This document shows positions 17,436 to 25,874 of a DNA stretch of 64,000 bases, piece by piece. Source of the stretch: Microbacterium immunditiarum (GTDB lineage Bacteria; Actinomycetota; Actinomycetes; Actinomycetales; Microbacteriaceae); the NCBI RefSeq assembly GCF_013409785.1, contig NZ_JACCBV010000001.1, forward strand, positions 992,001 through 1,056,000, in the 5' to 3' direction. Position 1 is the first letter of the stretch, and each line of letters starts with the position of its first letter. The notes beneath the pieces were generated by a model. The model was not told the origin of the DNA, searched no databases, and saw only the letters and a program-made list of their open reading frames with translations. Position numbers and translations under genes: made by a program.

Positions 17436-18255
17436 GGCAACGACGAATGAGGTCCTGCTGTCGGTTCGCGGGGTTCAGAAGATCTACTCGACCCCGACCG
17501 GCGGCGTGGAGGCCGTGCGGAACCTGACCTTCGACCTGCGCAAGGGCGAGTTCGCGTGCCTGGTCGGGCCGTCCGGCTCGGGCAAGACGACGCTGCTCAA
17601 GTGCATCTCGGGCCTGCTCGCGCCCACGAGCGGCGAGGTGGTCCTCGACGGGAAGGTCGTCGACGGACCGCCGCGCAACATGGCGCTCGTGTTCCAGGAG
17701 TACGGGCGGTCGCTGTACCCGTGGCTGCGTGTGGCGGACAACGTCGAGATGCCGCTCAAGGTCGCGCGCGTGCCCAGGGAGGAGCGCAAGCGGCGCGTCG
17801 CGGAGGCGCTCGAGGCGGTCGGCCTCGCGCACGTTCCCACGTCGTACCCGTGGCAGCTCTCGGGCGGCATGCAGCAGCGCGTGGCGATCGCACGTGCGAT
17901 CGCCTACCAGCCCGAGGTGCTGCTGATGGACGAGCCCTTCGCGGCCGTCGACGCGCAGACTCGCGCCGACCTCGAGGACCTCGTGCGCTCGGTGTGGGCC
18001 ACGCTCGGCCTGACGATCCTCTTCGTCACGCACGACATCGACGAGTCCGTGTACCTCGGCGAGCGGGTCATCGTCCTCTCGTCGTCGCCCACCGTGATCC
18101 TCGAAGATCTCACAGTCGATCTCCCGGAGCACCGCGATCAGCTCGAGACCCGCTCGGACGCGCGGTTCGTCGAGCTGCGTCACCACGTGTACGAGCAGAT
18201 CCAGAAGGCGAAGACGTACACCGGCGACACCGAGGCGGTGCGGACGGTCGCCTAA
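17425..18255 (+). CDS. ABC importer ATP-binding subunit, second system
   Basis: 276 residues from GTG 17425. Walker A GPSGSGKTT near 49-57, Q-loop VFQEYGRSLYPWLRVADNVE, signature LSGGMQQRVAIARAI, Walker B LLMDEPFAAVD and H-loop LFVTHDIDESVYLGERV. The SLYPWL segment marks the nitrate/sulfonate/taurine importer class. It closes the operon 14698-18255; the IclR gene with its own operator begins 84 bases later on the same strand. Confidence 0.95.
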   Translation: MSAEATTNEVLLSVRGVQKIYSTPTGGVEAVRNLTFDLRKGEFACLVGPSGSGKTTLLKCISGLLAPTSGEVVLDGKVVDGPPRNMALVFQEYGRSLYPWLRVADNVEMPLKVARVPREERKRRVAEALEAVGLAHVPTSYPWQLSGGMQQRVAIARAIAYQPEVLLMDEPFAAVDAQTRADLEDLVRSVWATLGLTILFVTHDIDESVYLGERVIVLSSSPTVILEDLTVDLPEHRDQLETRSDARFVELRHHVYEQIQKAKTYTGDTEAVRTVA

Positions 18256-18305
18256 GCCCCTGCCGCGCCGCGATCTGACGTGGCCGACCATAGGATGGTG
18301 CCGCC

Positions 18306-18320
18306 GGACGCAGAGCGTAC
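18306..18320 (+). promoter_or_regulatory. IclR-type box before the second iclR gene
   Basis: GGACGC AGA GCGTAC, a near-perfect 15-bp inverted repeat, lies 19 bases before ATG 18340 and about 10 bases after a TAGGAT -10-like box (18291-18296). A repressor bound here would block its own transcription. It matches the boxes at 14586, 22314-22347 and 25732-25765. Confidence 0.65.
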
Positions 18321-18339
18321 AGCGAGGAGACGGGTGGGC

Positions 18340-19134
18340 ATGGCGGACGAGAGATCGCGAGACCGCATTCAGAGCATCGAACGCGGGGTGGAGGTGCTGC
18401 GCGCCTTCAACCACCGCGAGGGCTCGCTGACCATCGCCGACATCGCCGAGCGCGTCGGCCTCGCGCGCCCCGTCGTGCGGCGCATCCTCCTGACGTTCGC
18501 GCACCTCGGCTACGCGGAGTCCGCCGGCGGGCTGTGGAGCCTCACGCCCCGCATCCTCGAGCTCGGCTCGGGCTACTTTGCGGCCTCGTCGCTGCCCGAG
18601 ATCTCATACGGGTACATGGCCGATGTCGTCGAGCGCACGGGCGAGACGTGCAGCATCGGCGTGCTCGACGGACTCGACGTCATCCACGTCGCGCGCGTCG
18701 AGGACCGTCGTCCGCTCCCGGACTCCGTCCGCATCGGCAACCGGCTGCCCGCACACGCGACGGCGGTGGGCAAGGTGCTGCTCGCGCACCTTCCGCCCTA
18801 CGAGCTGGACGCACTGCTCGCCGGCATCGAGCTCGAGTCCTTCACGCCGCACACCGTGACCGACGTCGCGGAGCTGCGCGCTCGGCTCGAGACGGTGAAG
18901 GAGCAGGGCTTCGACGTGTCGCTGGAGGAGCTGCATCCGGGGCAGGTCGCCGTGGCCGTCCCCATCCTCATCGACGGCCGCGCCGTCGGCGGCCTCTCGG
19001 CGTCGTCCACGACGGTGCGCGAGGACGAGCAGAGCCTCACCGAGGTCGTCGCGCCTGTGCTCGCGGAAGCGGCCGGCGAGATCGGCCGCGCCTATCGCAA
19101 CGCGAACCCGCAGCTCTTCCGCGCGGTGCGCTGA
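18340..19134 (+). CDS. IclR-family transcriptional regulator (second copy)
   Basis: 264 residues. Winged helix at about 8-70 (IQSIERGVEVLRAF, IADIAERVGLARPVVRRILL) followed by the effector-binding domain (about 85-260; RIGNRLPAHATAVGKVLLAH, FDVSLEELHPGQVAVAVPIL). The domain pattern resembles PcaR/PobR-type regulators of catabolic genes, which may activate or repress. GAGGAG precedes both GTG 18334 and ATG 18340; ATG 18340 is used. With its own operator at 18306 and the same box before the importer, the dehydratase/exporter pair and the ThDP gene, it is the likely master regulator of the 14.6-25.7 kb block. Confidence 0.92.
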   Translation: MADERSRDRIQSIERGVEVLRAFNHREGSLTIADIAERVGLARPVVRRILLTFAHLGYAESAGGLWSLTPRILELGSGYFAASSLPEISYGYMADVVERTGETCSIGVLDGLDVIHVARVEDRRPLPDSVRIGNRLPAHATAVGKVLLAHLPPYELDALLAGIELESFTPHTVTDVAELRARLETVKEQGFDVSLEELHPGQVAVAVPILIDGRAVGGLSASSTTVREDEQSLTEVVAPVLAEAAGEIGRAYRNANPQLFRAVR

Positions 19135-19140
19135 CCGCGC

Positions 19141-20508
19141 TCAGCGCGCCGCGAGGACATCCGCCGGGATGTCCGTGCCGAGGTACGCGCCCTCGGCCAC
19201 GAGGCGCCGCTGCAGCTCGGGCACGTCGACATCGCGCGCCGTGACGCCCGCCGCGAGGGCCAGGTCGGCGGCGGTGCCCGCCGCGTGGCCCATCACGAAG
19301 CACGGACCCGTCACGCGGCCCGACGACTGGCCGAGCTGCGTCATCGAGGCGCAGCGCCCCGCCACGAGCAGGTTGCCGACCTTCTGCGGCACGAGCATGC
19401 GGTAGGGGAGCTGGTTGAACCCGCGCGAGTCCTCCGCGCGCGGGAAGCGGAACTCCACATCGCCCGCGACGTGCGCCTCGACCATCCAGCCGTTGACGCC
19501 GATCGTGTCCTCGAAGTCGACGCAGTCGAGCACGTCGTCCTCGGTGAGCTGGTACTCGCCCACGATGCGGCGCGTCTCGCGGATGCCGATCTGCGGCGCG
19601 ATGTCGACGACGTACGAGTCCTCGAAGCCCGGGGTGTTGTCGCGGATGAACGCGAACGTGTCCTTCACCTGCTGACGGCCCTGCAGCTCGCCGCGCGTGA
19701 GCTGGTGAACGTCGGTTCCGTCGATCGCCGAGCCGTCCTCGTTGCTGAGCTGCGTGAGGTTCGAGCGCCACTCGAGGGGGTTGATCTGCGGGCGAACGAT
19801 GGGCTTCTTGCGCGGGAAGTGGTGGGTGCCCGCTTCCTCCGCCTCCTCCATCATGCGGCGGATGGTCTTCCACGCCGGGCCGGCCTTCTCGTAGTCGACG
19901 CCGTTGATGCGGAACATGAGCGACGGGTAGAGCAGGTGCTCGGCGCGCTCGTACGGCACGCCCGCCCACGCGGCGATGTCCGCGTCGCCCGATCCGTCGA
20001 TGAAGAAGCGCCCGCGGATGGCCGCGCGCCCCGACTTGGACTCGATGACGACGGCGTCGATCGTGGACTCGTCCTTCAGGACGACGTCGACCGCGGTCGC
20101 ATGGAACAGGATCTCGCCGCCGCCTGAGACGACGAGCTCGTCGGCGGCGATCTTGTAGGCGGAGATGTCGAACGCGACGGCCTGGATGCGGTCCTCGACC
20201 GACAGGTGCGGCTTGTTCAGGCCGTCCAGCGTCGTCAGCCGGTCGTACAGCTCGTCGGCGTAGCCGTGCACGACCAGGCGGTGCTCGCCGTGGACGTTCG
20301 CGTGCAGCCCGCAGAACGTGCTGAGGCCGCCCATCGTGCCGGCTCCGCCGAGGAATCCGTATCGCTCGATCAGCAGCGTCGACCGCCCGGCGCGCGACGC
20401 CGCGGTCGCGGCGAGCAGGCCCGCGGGACCGCCCCCGACGATCACGACGTCGTACTCGCCGATGACGGGGACCTCGGCGGCGGGCAGGTGGATGGTCGAG
20501 GTGGTCAT
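19141..20508 (-). CDS. FAD-dependent oxidoreductase
   Basis: 455 residues with an N-terminal Rossmann dinucleotide site (DVVIVGGGPAGLLAATAASRAGRSTLLIER, residues about 19-48). The FAD_oxidored-type layout includes GFLGGAGTMGGLSTFCG after the first helix, the DGSGDADIAAWAGV motif, and the C-terminal GNLLVAGRCASMTQLGQSSGRVTGPCFVMGHAAG FAD-binding segment. The family (cf. succinate-dehydrogenase-like and geranylgeranyl-reductase relatives) oxidises diverse small molecules; the substrate is unknown. ATG 20508 overlaps the stop of the upstream dehydratase gene, so the two are co-translated. Confidence 0.88.
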   Translation of the reverse strand: MTTSTIHLPAAEVPVIGEYDVVIVGGGPAGLLAATAASRAGRSTLLIERYGFLGGAGTMGGLSTFCGLHANVHGEHRLVVHGYADELYDRLTTLDGLNKPHLSVEDRIQAVAFDISAYKIAADELVVSGGGEILFHATAVDVVLKDESTIDAVVIESKSGRAAIRGRFFIDGSGDADIAAWAGVPYERAEHLLYPSLMFRINGVDYEKAGPAWKTIRRMMEEAEEAGTHHFPRKKPIVRPQINPLEWRSNLTQLSNEDGSAIDGTDVHQLTRGELQGRQQVKDTFAFIRDNTPGFEDSYVVDIAPQIGIRETRRIVGEYQLTEDDVLDCVDFEDTIGVNGWMVEAHVAGDVEFRFPRAEDSRGFNQLPYRMLVPQKVGNLLVAGRCASMTQLGQSSGRVTGPCFVMGHAAGTAADLALAAGVTARDVDVPELQRRLVAEGAYLGTDIPADVLAAR

Positions 20509-22247
20509 GCGTTCTCCGAGGTTGTCGAGACGGCGGATGCTCCCACCGCGGTCTTCTGGCAGGGTCCGGCCGTGCGGGGGCACAGCACCGCACCGCAGCC
20601 CAGCGGCTGGACGAGCTGCTCGTACTGGTCGAGCATCCCGCCGCCCGTGTCGCGGTCGGCGGGTGCGAGGTAGGGCGGGCGTGCGGCGAGCTCGGCCGGG
20701 TCGACGTGCAGGTCGAGGCGGCCGGTCTCGAGGTCGATGTCGATGATGTCGTCGTCCTGCACGAGGCCGAGCGGAGCTCCCGGGGCGGCCGCTTCCGGCG
20801 AGACCTCGCCCACCGTCATGCCCTGGTTCACGAGTCCGGAGAACTGGCCGTCGGTCACGAGCGCGACGGACTGCGCGAGTCCGCGTGCGTGGAGCGCGAA
20901 GATGAACGCGCTCGTGAGGCCCATGCCCGGTGCGCCAGAGACGCCGATGCCGCGGATGACCGCGACGTCGCCCTCGCGCAGGCGCCCGTTCGAGATGCCC
21001 TCGATCGCCTCCTCGCGGTTCGCGAAGACGCGCGCGGGTCCCGTGAACCGGCGCGGTCCGGGATCGGGGACGGGGCGCTTGGCGACCGCGCCGCCCGGGG
21101 CGAGCGTGCCGCGCACGACGGCGATCGCCGGGTCGGTGCCGAACGGGTTCGAGAGGGGACGGATGATCTCGCTGTCGGCGGGGCGCGCGGCATCCGCCCG
21201 TTCGGCCACCGTCCCGCCCGCGACCGTGACCTGATCGCCGTCGAGCAGCGGCAGGAGCTCGCGCAGCACCGTCGCGCCGCCGCCGGCGTCCTCGAACTGC
21301 TCGGTGAGCCACGGGCCGTTCGGGCGCACTGACGCGAGCAGGGGCGTGTCGCGGCCGAGGACGCGGAACTCCTCCCACACGTCGATGTCGAGCCCGGTCT
21401 CGACCGCGATCGCCTGCAGGTGCTTGATGGTGTTGATCGAGCCGCCGACCGCGAGCATCGCTCGGACGGCGTTGCGCACCGACCCGTCGGTGATGATGTC
21501 GCGCGGACGCACGTCGCGCTCGATGAGGTCGACGAGGGCTGCGGCCGAGCGGCGCGCCGAGTCCCACATGCGCTCGCTGTTCGCGCGGACGGGGGCGGCG
21601 CCGGGCACCGCCATGCCGAGCGCCTCGGCGACGATGTGCATCGAGTTGGCGGTCGCGAGTCCGGCGCACACGCCCGGGCCCAGGATCGCGTCGTCGGCGA
21701 GCTCCTCGAGATCGTCGGTCGGCTCACCCGTCACCGCGGCCATCGCCGCGAGCAGGAAGACCTCCTCGACGTCGGCCTCTCGTCCCTCGGCGAGGCCCGA
21801 GTGCTGGTAGCCGCACGGCACGATGACGGTCGGGATGTTGAGCCGCCCCGCCGCCATGAGGTGCCCGGGCGTGGTCTTGTCGCACGAGCTGAGGCAGATC
21901 ATCGCGTCGAGCTTCGCGCCCTCTACCGCCGCCTCGATGTCGTCGACGATGAGGTCGCGGCTCGGGAGGATGTAGCGCCCCGCGCGGCCGGCGCTCGTGA
22001 CGAAGTCGCTCGGCGCGGTCGTGCGGATCTCGAACGGCAGCACGCCGAGCTGACGCAGCTCGTCCTTCAGCGCGTCGGCGATCTCGTCGAGGTGCGCGTA
22101 GCACGCGGCGAGCTCGGACGACGTGTTGACGATCGCGACCTTGGGCTTGGACAGATCGGATGCCGGGATCCCCAGCGACCGCCATTGCGCGCGCCGCGCG
22201 ATCCCGAGTGCGGAAGTCGGGGGGAGGTTGCTGCGCAGGTCGGGCAT
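20505..22247 (-). CDS. IlvD/Edd-family dehydratase
   Basis: 580 residues of the Fe-S dehydratase family that includes dihydroxyacid dehydratase and sugar-acid dehydratases. Cluster-region cysteines appear in CLSSCDKTTPGHLMAAGRL (about residue 125) and LGPGVCAGLATANSM, with a third near VNTSSELAACYAH. The lysine-binding and Mg sites fit the family, and the C-terminal swivel domain has GIGVSGAPGMGLTSA and VTDGQFSGL. The CAGLATANSM stretch departs from the IlvD consensus (GGMYTANTM), so a sugar acid or other hydroxy acid is more likely than the branched-chain pathway. AAGGA lies before ATG 22247. The promoter region carries the IclR-type boxes. Confidence 0.9.
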   Translation of the reverse strand: MPDLRSNLPPTSALGIARRAQWRSLGIPASDLSKPKVAIVNTSSELAACYAHLDEIADALKDELRQLGVLPFEIRTTAPSDFVTSAGRAGRYILPSRDLIVDDIEAAVEGAKLDAMICLSSCDKTTPGHLMAAGRLNIPTVIVPCGYQHSGLAEGREADVEEVFLLAAMAAVTGEPTDDLEELADDAILGPGVCAGLATANSMHIVAEALGMAVPGAAPVRANSERMWDSARRSAAALVDLIERDVRPRDIITDGSVRNAVRAMLAVGGSINTIKHLQAIAVETGLDIDVWEEFRVLGRDTPLLASVRPNGPWLTEQFEDAGGGATVLRELLPLLDGDQVTVAGGTVAERADAARPADSEIIRPLSNPFGTDPAIAVVRGTLAPGGAVAKRPVPDPGPRRFTGPARVFANREEAIEGISNGRLREGDVAVIRGIGVSGAPGMGLTSAFIFALHARGLAQSVALVTDGQFSGLVNQGMTVGEVSPEAAAPGAPLGLVQDDDIIDIDLETGRLDLHVDPAELAARPPYLAPADRDTGGGMLDQYEQLVQPLGCGAVLCPRTAGPCQKTAVGASAVSTTSENA

Positions 22248-22294
22248 CGTCGTCCTTCTCTCGTGCGTCATCGCGGAGTCACCGGGGGTGTGTC

Positions 22295-22347
22295 ATCCGT
22301 AATACGTCCTAGTGTACGCATTGCGGTTGATTGGTCGCAATGCGTAC
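22295..22347. promoter_or_regulatory. IclR-type operators between dehydratase and MFS genes
   Basis: Two strong boxes face each other (GTACGCATTGCG at 22314-22325 and its exact complement at 22336-22347), forming 12-bp arms with a 10-base spacer. As 15-bp boxes they start at 22314 and 22333. A weaker third (ATCCGTAATACGTCC) starts at 22295, keeping the 19-base step. Divergent promoters fit inside: plus TTGCGG (22321) - 18 bases - TACCTT (22345), and minus TTGCGA (22340) - 18 bases - TACACT (22316). Both promoters lie under the operators. Confidence 0.75.
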
Positions 22348-22356
22348 CTTTGAGGG

Positions 22357-23637
22357 ATGGGCCGACGAGCGCGTCGCACCACCGCAACGGATGCCACCAC
22401 CCCCGTCCTGACGACGGGGCTGCTCAGCGTGCTCGGCCTGCTCATGACCGTCAACCCGATCACGTCGAACATCTACCTGCCCGGTCTCAGCCAGATGGCG
22501 GCCGATCTCGGCACGACGATCGCGGGCGCGCAGTTCGCCCTCACGGGGTTCCTCCTCGGCGTCGCGGCAGGCCAGCTCATCGTCGGGGCGCTCGCCGACA
22601 GCCTCGGTCGCCGCCCGGTCCTCATGCTCGGGCTGAGCGTGCTCACCGGTGCGAGCGTGCTCGTCGCCGTCGCGCCCACGATCGAGCTGCTCATCGCGGG
22701 GCGGGTGCTGCAGGGGCTCGGGTCCTCGGCCGCGGTCGTGGTCGCGCGGGCCGTCGTCTCGGACACCGCCCGCGGGCGGCAGGCGGCCGCGTCGTACAGC
22801 GTGCTCATGGGGATGCTCGCGGTGGGACCGCTCGTCGGACCGCTGCTCGGCAGCGCGCTCATGCAGCTCGGCGGATGGCGCACGACGTTCGTCGGGCTCA
22901 TCGTCATCAGCGCCGCGTACCTCGTCATGGCGGTGTTCGCCGTGCCCGAGACGCTCGCTCCCGGCGACCGCACGCCCGTGCGGATCGGGCGGCTCCTCGG
23001 CAACTACGGCCGCCTGCTGCGCGACCCCGGCTACACCGGCAACGCGCTCTCGATGGCCATCGCGTTCGGAGCGCTGTCGACCCACGTGAGCGCGTCGTCG
23101 TTCATCGCCCAGGACGTCCTCGACACGGACGAGTGGGGCTTCTCGTTCCTCTACATGTGCTACGCGGGCGCGGTGCTCGTCGGCAGCAGCCTCAACGCGC
23201 CGCTGTCCGCGCGCTTCGGCCCGCGACGCATGCTCGTCGTGTGTCAGGCCGTCGCGATCGCGTCGACCGCCGCGATGGTCTGGTTCGCCATCGTCGGGCC
23301 GTTCACGGTCACGACCTTCCTCGCGACGATCGTGCCCGCGTGCGCCGCGGGCTCCGCGATCCTGGCCAACGCCACGACCCTCACGCTCGCGCGGGCGGCC
23401 TTCGCCGCCGGATCCGGTGCGGCCCTCATGGGCTGCACGCAGTTTCTCGTCGGCTCCCTCGTCTCGCCGCTGGGCGGTGTGCTCGGTCCGCACACCGCCG
23501 CCCCCATGGCCGTCGTCATGCTCGCGTGCTTCGCGCTGAGCGTCGTCGCCGGAGCCCTCGGCCTGTGGGGCGAGAGGCGCGGCGACGTCGTCGTGGCGAG
23601 TGAGGACGCCCGCACCCACCCCGAAGAGAGAGGCTGA
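22357..23637 (+). CDS. MFS transporter, Bcr/CflA-like
   Basis: 426 residues with 12 predicted spans. The loop after span 2 reads GALADSLGRRPVLMLGLSVL, the DHA1 signature, and span 1 has NPITSNIYLPGLSQMAADL typical of Bcr/CflA-type exporters. Spans 4-5 carry LQGLGSSAAVVVARAVVSD and GPLVGPLLGSALM. It likely exports a pathway intermediate or toxic analogue, or imports a substrate; direction cannot be read. ATG 22357 is 6 bases after a TACCTT box, so a leaderless start is plausible. The IclR-type operator overlaps this promoter. Confidence 0.9.
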   Translation: MGRRARRTTATDATTPVLTTGLLSVLGLLMTVNPITSNIYLPGLSQMAADLGTTIAGAQFALTGFLLGVAAGQLIVGALADSLGRRPVLMLGLSVLTGASVLVAVAPTIELLIAGRVLQGLGSSAAVVVARAVVSDTARGRQAAASYSVLMGMLAVGPLVGPLLGSALMQLGGWRTTFVGLIVISAAYLVMAVFAVPETLAPGDRTPVRIGRLLGNYGRLLRDPGYTGNALSMAIAFGALSTHVSASSFIAQDVLDTDEWGFSFLYMCYAGAVLVGSSLNAPLSARFGPRRMLVVCQAVAIASTAAMVWFAIVGPFTVTTFLATIVPACAAGSAILANATTLTLARAAFAAGSGAALMGCTQFLVGSLVSPLGGVLGPHTAAPMAVVMLACFALSVVAGALGLWGERRGDVVVASEDARTHPEERG

Positions 23638-23641
23638 ACGC

Positions 23642-23935
23642 ATGGCACACGTCGCGATCGTGGAGTTCCACATCGTCCCGGAGAAGCTCGAGGAGGCCAG
23701 GGCCGTCTTCGCCGACATGCTCCGGACGTCGAGGGAGTACGACGGCTGCGAGCGGCTCGACTGGCTCGTGGACCGCGACGACCCGGCGAGCTGGACGCTG
23801 TACGAGGAGTGGTCGTCGTGGGAGGCCGAGCAGGCGTACCGCGACTTCCGCGCCGGCGAGGGCGCTGTTCCCGAGCTCAAGGACGTGATGGCGGGTCCTC
23901 CGCGCCTCGTGCGTCTCGAGACGATCCGGTTCTGA
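23642..23935 (+). CDS. Antibiotic biosynthesis monooxygenase (ABM)-domain protein
   Basis: 97 residues of the dimeric ferredoxin-like ABM fold: VAIVEFHIVPEKLEEARAVF, then CERLDWLVDRDDPASWTLYEEWSSWEAEQAYRDF. Members are cofactor-free quinol monooxygenases or small-molecule-modifying enzymes, and many are uncharacterised. It starts four bases after the MFS stop and belongs to that operon. Its presence with dehydratase and FAD enzymes suggests a hydroxylated or aromatic-like substrate, but this is inference. Confidence 0.88.
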   Translation: MAHVAIVEFHIVPEKLEEARAVFADMLRTSREYDGCERLDWLVDRDDPASWTLYEEWSSWEAEQAYRDFRAGEGAVPELKDVMAGPPRLVRLETIRF

Positions 23936-23965
23936 CGTGAGGACTCGCGCCGCCTCGCGACGCCC

Positions 23966-25651
23966 TCAATGCCGGATGCGCACGGGCTCGCCCTCCGCGG
24001 CGGGCTGGGCGTGGCGGCGGGCCATGAGCCACGAGCGGCCCTTCACGATCTTCGCGTCGATGACGAGCGGACGATCGCGCGGGCCGTCGAGCCAGGCCGG
24101 CACCCCGTCGAGGTCGTCGAGCGCGCGCACGGTCAGGCCGTGGCATCCGTATCCGGCCGCAATGGCGGCGATGTCGGTCTCGGGGAACCGCACGAGGTCG
24201 AGCTTGTCGGTGTACGGGTCGAAGAGGTTCACCTCGGCGCCGTACGCATCGTCGTTGTAGACGATGACGACCATGCCGAGGCTCAGGCGCACGGCGGTGT
24301 CGAGCTCGACGAGCGACATCATGAACGCGCCGTCGCCCGTGCCGACGACCGGGATGCGGTCGGGCTGCGCGACGCCGGCACCGATCCCGGCCGCCAGGCC
24401 CATGCCGATCGCCTGGAACGACAGCGGGATGCAGTATCCGCGCTCGTCCGGCACGCGCAGATGCGCGCCCGGGTAGCAGTTGACGTTTCCACCGTCGGGC
24501 ACGACGATCCGCTCGATCGGGAGGATCGCGTCGAGGGCGTTGGTGAGCTCCTGCGCGTCGATGCGCTCGCCGTCGGAGCGGGAGTCGAAGGGCTGATCCT
24601 TCCAGTACCTCGAGGACCGCACGCGCTCGGCGATCTCGGGCGTGCGGCAGCCGATCTTGCCCGGCGCCTTCGCCTCGATCGCGTCGGCCGCGGCATCCGC
24701 GACCGCCGCGGAGTCGCCGAGGACCGCGACGTCGACGTGTCGGTGCAACCCGATCGCGGACGGCCGGTCGTCGACCTGCACGACGGTCGCCGACCGCAGC
24801 AGCGTGCCGTCGCGCGTCGTCCACTTGTTGAGCGCCGCGCCGAACACCGCGATGACGTCTGCCGACGAGATGAGGTCGGCGGCGCCCTCGGTCGCGAAGC
24901 CGCCCATGATGTCGAGCGCCCACTCGTCGTCGACGAAGAGCCCGCGTCCGGCGGCGGACGTGACGAGGAGGGCGCCGGATGCCGCGGCCAGCCGCCGCAG
25001 CTCGCGCTTCGCGCCCCACGCGCCGCGTCCTCCGACGACGACCGGGCGCTGTGCGTTCGCGAGCAGATCGACGAGCCGTGCGAGCGACTCCGGCGAGGCG
25101 CCGGGCCGGAGCACGTCGGGCACCGCCGGGACCGCGTCGTCGTCGAACACGACGAGCTCCTCCTGGACATCGACGGGAAGCGAGAGCACGACCGTCTCGC
25201 GCTCGAGCAGTGCGGTGCGCACGGCGGATGCCGCATCCGCCACGGCAGTGGCCGCACTGTGGATGCGTGCGGGCGTCGCTCCGACCGCCGCGACGGCGGC
25301 GTCCTGGTCGATGTGGAAGTTCGAGGTGATGTCGCCCGCGGCGGTGTCGCCCGACACGACGAGCATCGGGGTGTGGCACTTCGCAGCCTCGGCGATGCCG
25401 GTGAGCGCGTTGGTCAGGCCGCACCCCTGGTGCAGCGACACGACGGCGAAGCGGCCCGACGTGCGTGTGTAGGCGTCGGCCATCGTGGCGGCACCCATCT
25501 CGTGCCGCGTCGCGGTGAAGGGCACGCCCGCGTCGATCATCGCGTTCGTCACGTGGAAGTTGCCGCTGCCGATGACCCCGAAGATGTGCGCCGCTCCGAG
25601 CTTCGCGATCGTGCGTCCGACCGCCTCCGCCACCGTGATCGTCTGACCCAT
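23966..25651 (-). CDS. Thiamine-diphosphate-dependent enzyme (acetolactate-synthase-like)
   Basis: 561 residues with the three-domain layout of ThDP decarboxylases and synthases. The N-terminal PYR domain holds the catalytic Glu in TRHEMGAATMADAYTR. The central domain spans about 190-320. The C-terminal PP domain has the cofactor motif GTGDGAFMMSLVELDTAVRL and ends its Mg site in VIVYNDDAYGAE. It likely cleaves or condenses a 2-oxo acid such as one formed by the dehydratase. It faces the ABM gene tail to tail, 30 bases apart, and its promoter region holds two IclR-type boxes. Benzoylformate-decarboxylase-like and glyoxylate-carboligase-like roles are both possible. Confidence 0.88.
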   Translation of the reverse strand: MGQTITVAEAVGRTIAKLGAAHIFGVIGSGNFHVTNAMIDAGVPFTATRHEMGAATMADAYTRTSGRFAVVSLHQGCGLTNALTGIAEAAKCHTPMLVVSGDTAAGDITSNFHIDQDAAVAAVGATPARIHSAATAVADAASAVRTALLERETVVLSLPVDVQEELVVFDDDAVPAVPDVLRPGASPESLARLVDLLANAQRPVVVGGRGAWGAKRELRRLAAASGALLVTSAAGRGLFVDDEWALDIMGGFATEGAADLISSADVIAVFGAALNKWTTRDGTLLRSATVVQVDDRPSAIGLHRHVDVAVLGDSAAVADAAADAIEAKAPGKIGCRTPEIAERVRSSRYWKDQPFDSRSDGERIDAQELTNALDAILPIERIVVPDGGNVNCYPGAHLRVPDERGYCIPLSFQAIGMGLAAGIGAGVAQPDRIPVVGTGDGAFMMSLVELDTAVRLSLGMVVIVYNDDAYGAEVNLFDPYTDKLDLVRFPETDIAAIAAGYGCHGLTVRALDDLDGVPAWLDGPRDRPLVIDAKIVKGRSWLMARRHAQPAAEGEPVRIRH

Positions 25652-25731
25652 GTTCGCCTCCGTCGCCGTCCGGGGGGCGCGCGGGGGGTCGCGCGCCGTC
25701 TTCCAGGATTCCTCGCGGAGGGGGAGAGGTC

Positions 25732-25765
25732 AACCGCAATACGTACGTGTGGACGCATTCCGTAC
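25732..25765 (-). promoter_or_regulatory. IclR-type boxes before the ThDP gene
   Basis: GGACGCATTCCGTAC at 25751 and AACCGCAATACGTAC at 25732, again exactly 19 bases apart. Read on the minus strand the latter is GTACGTATTGCGGTT, 14 of 15 identical to the box at 22314. They lie 81-114 bases upstream of the ThDP start. Confidence 0.65.
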
Positions 25766-25779
25766 AAAGCGTTCGTGTC

Positions 25780-25846
25780 GTTTGGGGCGTGATACCGACC
25801 TTGGGGCGCGGGAAATCCGCCCCAAGGTCGGTAATCCGCCCCAAAC
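25780..25846. repeat. Long palindromic element, TTGGGGCG motif
   Basis: A 67-base interrupted palindrome. The inner perfect stem has 16-base arms (TACCGACCTTGGGGCG and its complement, 25793-25808 and 25818-25833) with a 9-base loop. The outer stem is GTTTGGGGCG / CGCCCCAAAC (25780-25789 and 25837-25846), with 3-base internal loops on each side. The octamer TTGGGGCG thus occurs four times, two per strand. It lies downstream of the molybdoenzyme gene and could act as its terminator, but it is larger and more regular than needed. It resembles REP/MITE-like intergenic elements. Confidence 0.75.
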
Positions 25847-25874
25847 CCGAGGAGGTGTGGCCCGGGGGGGGGCG

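Noticed and set aside
20505..22247. Branched-chain dihydroxyacid dehydratase (ilvD)
   Set aside because: No ilv genes are near, the cluster-region consensus differs from IlvD, and it shares operators with a catabolic regulon.
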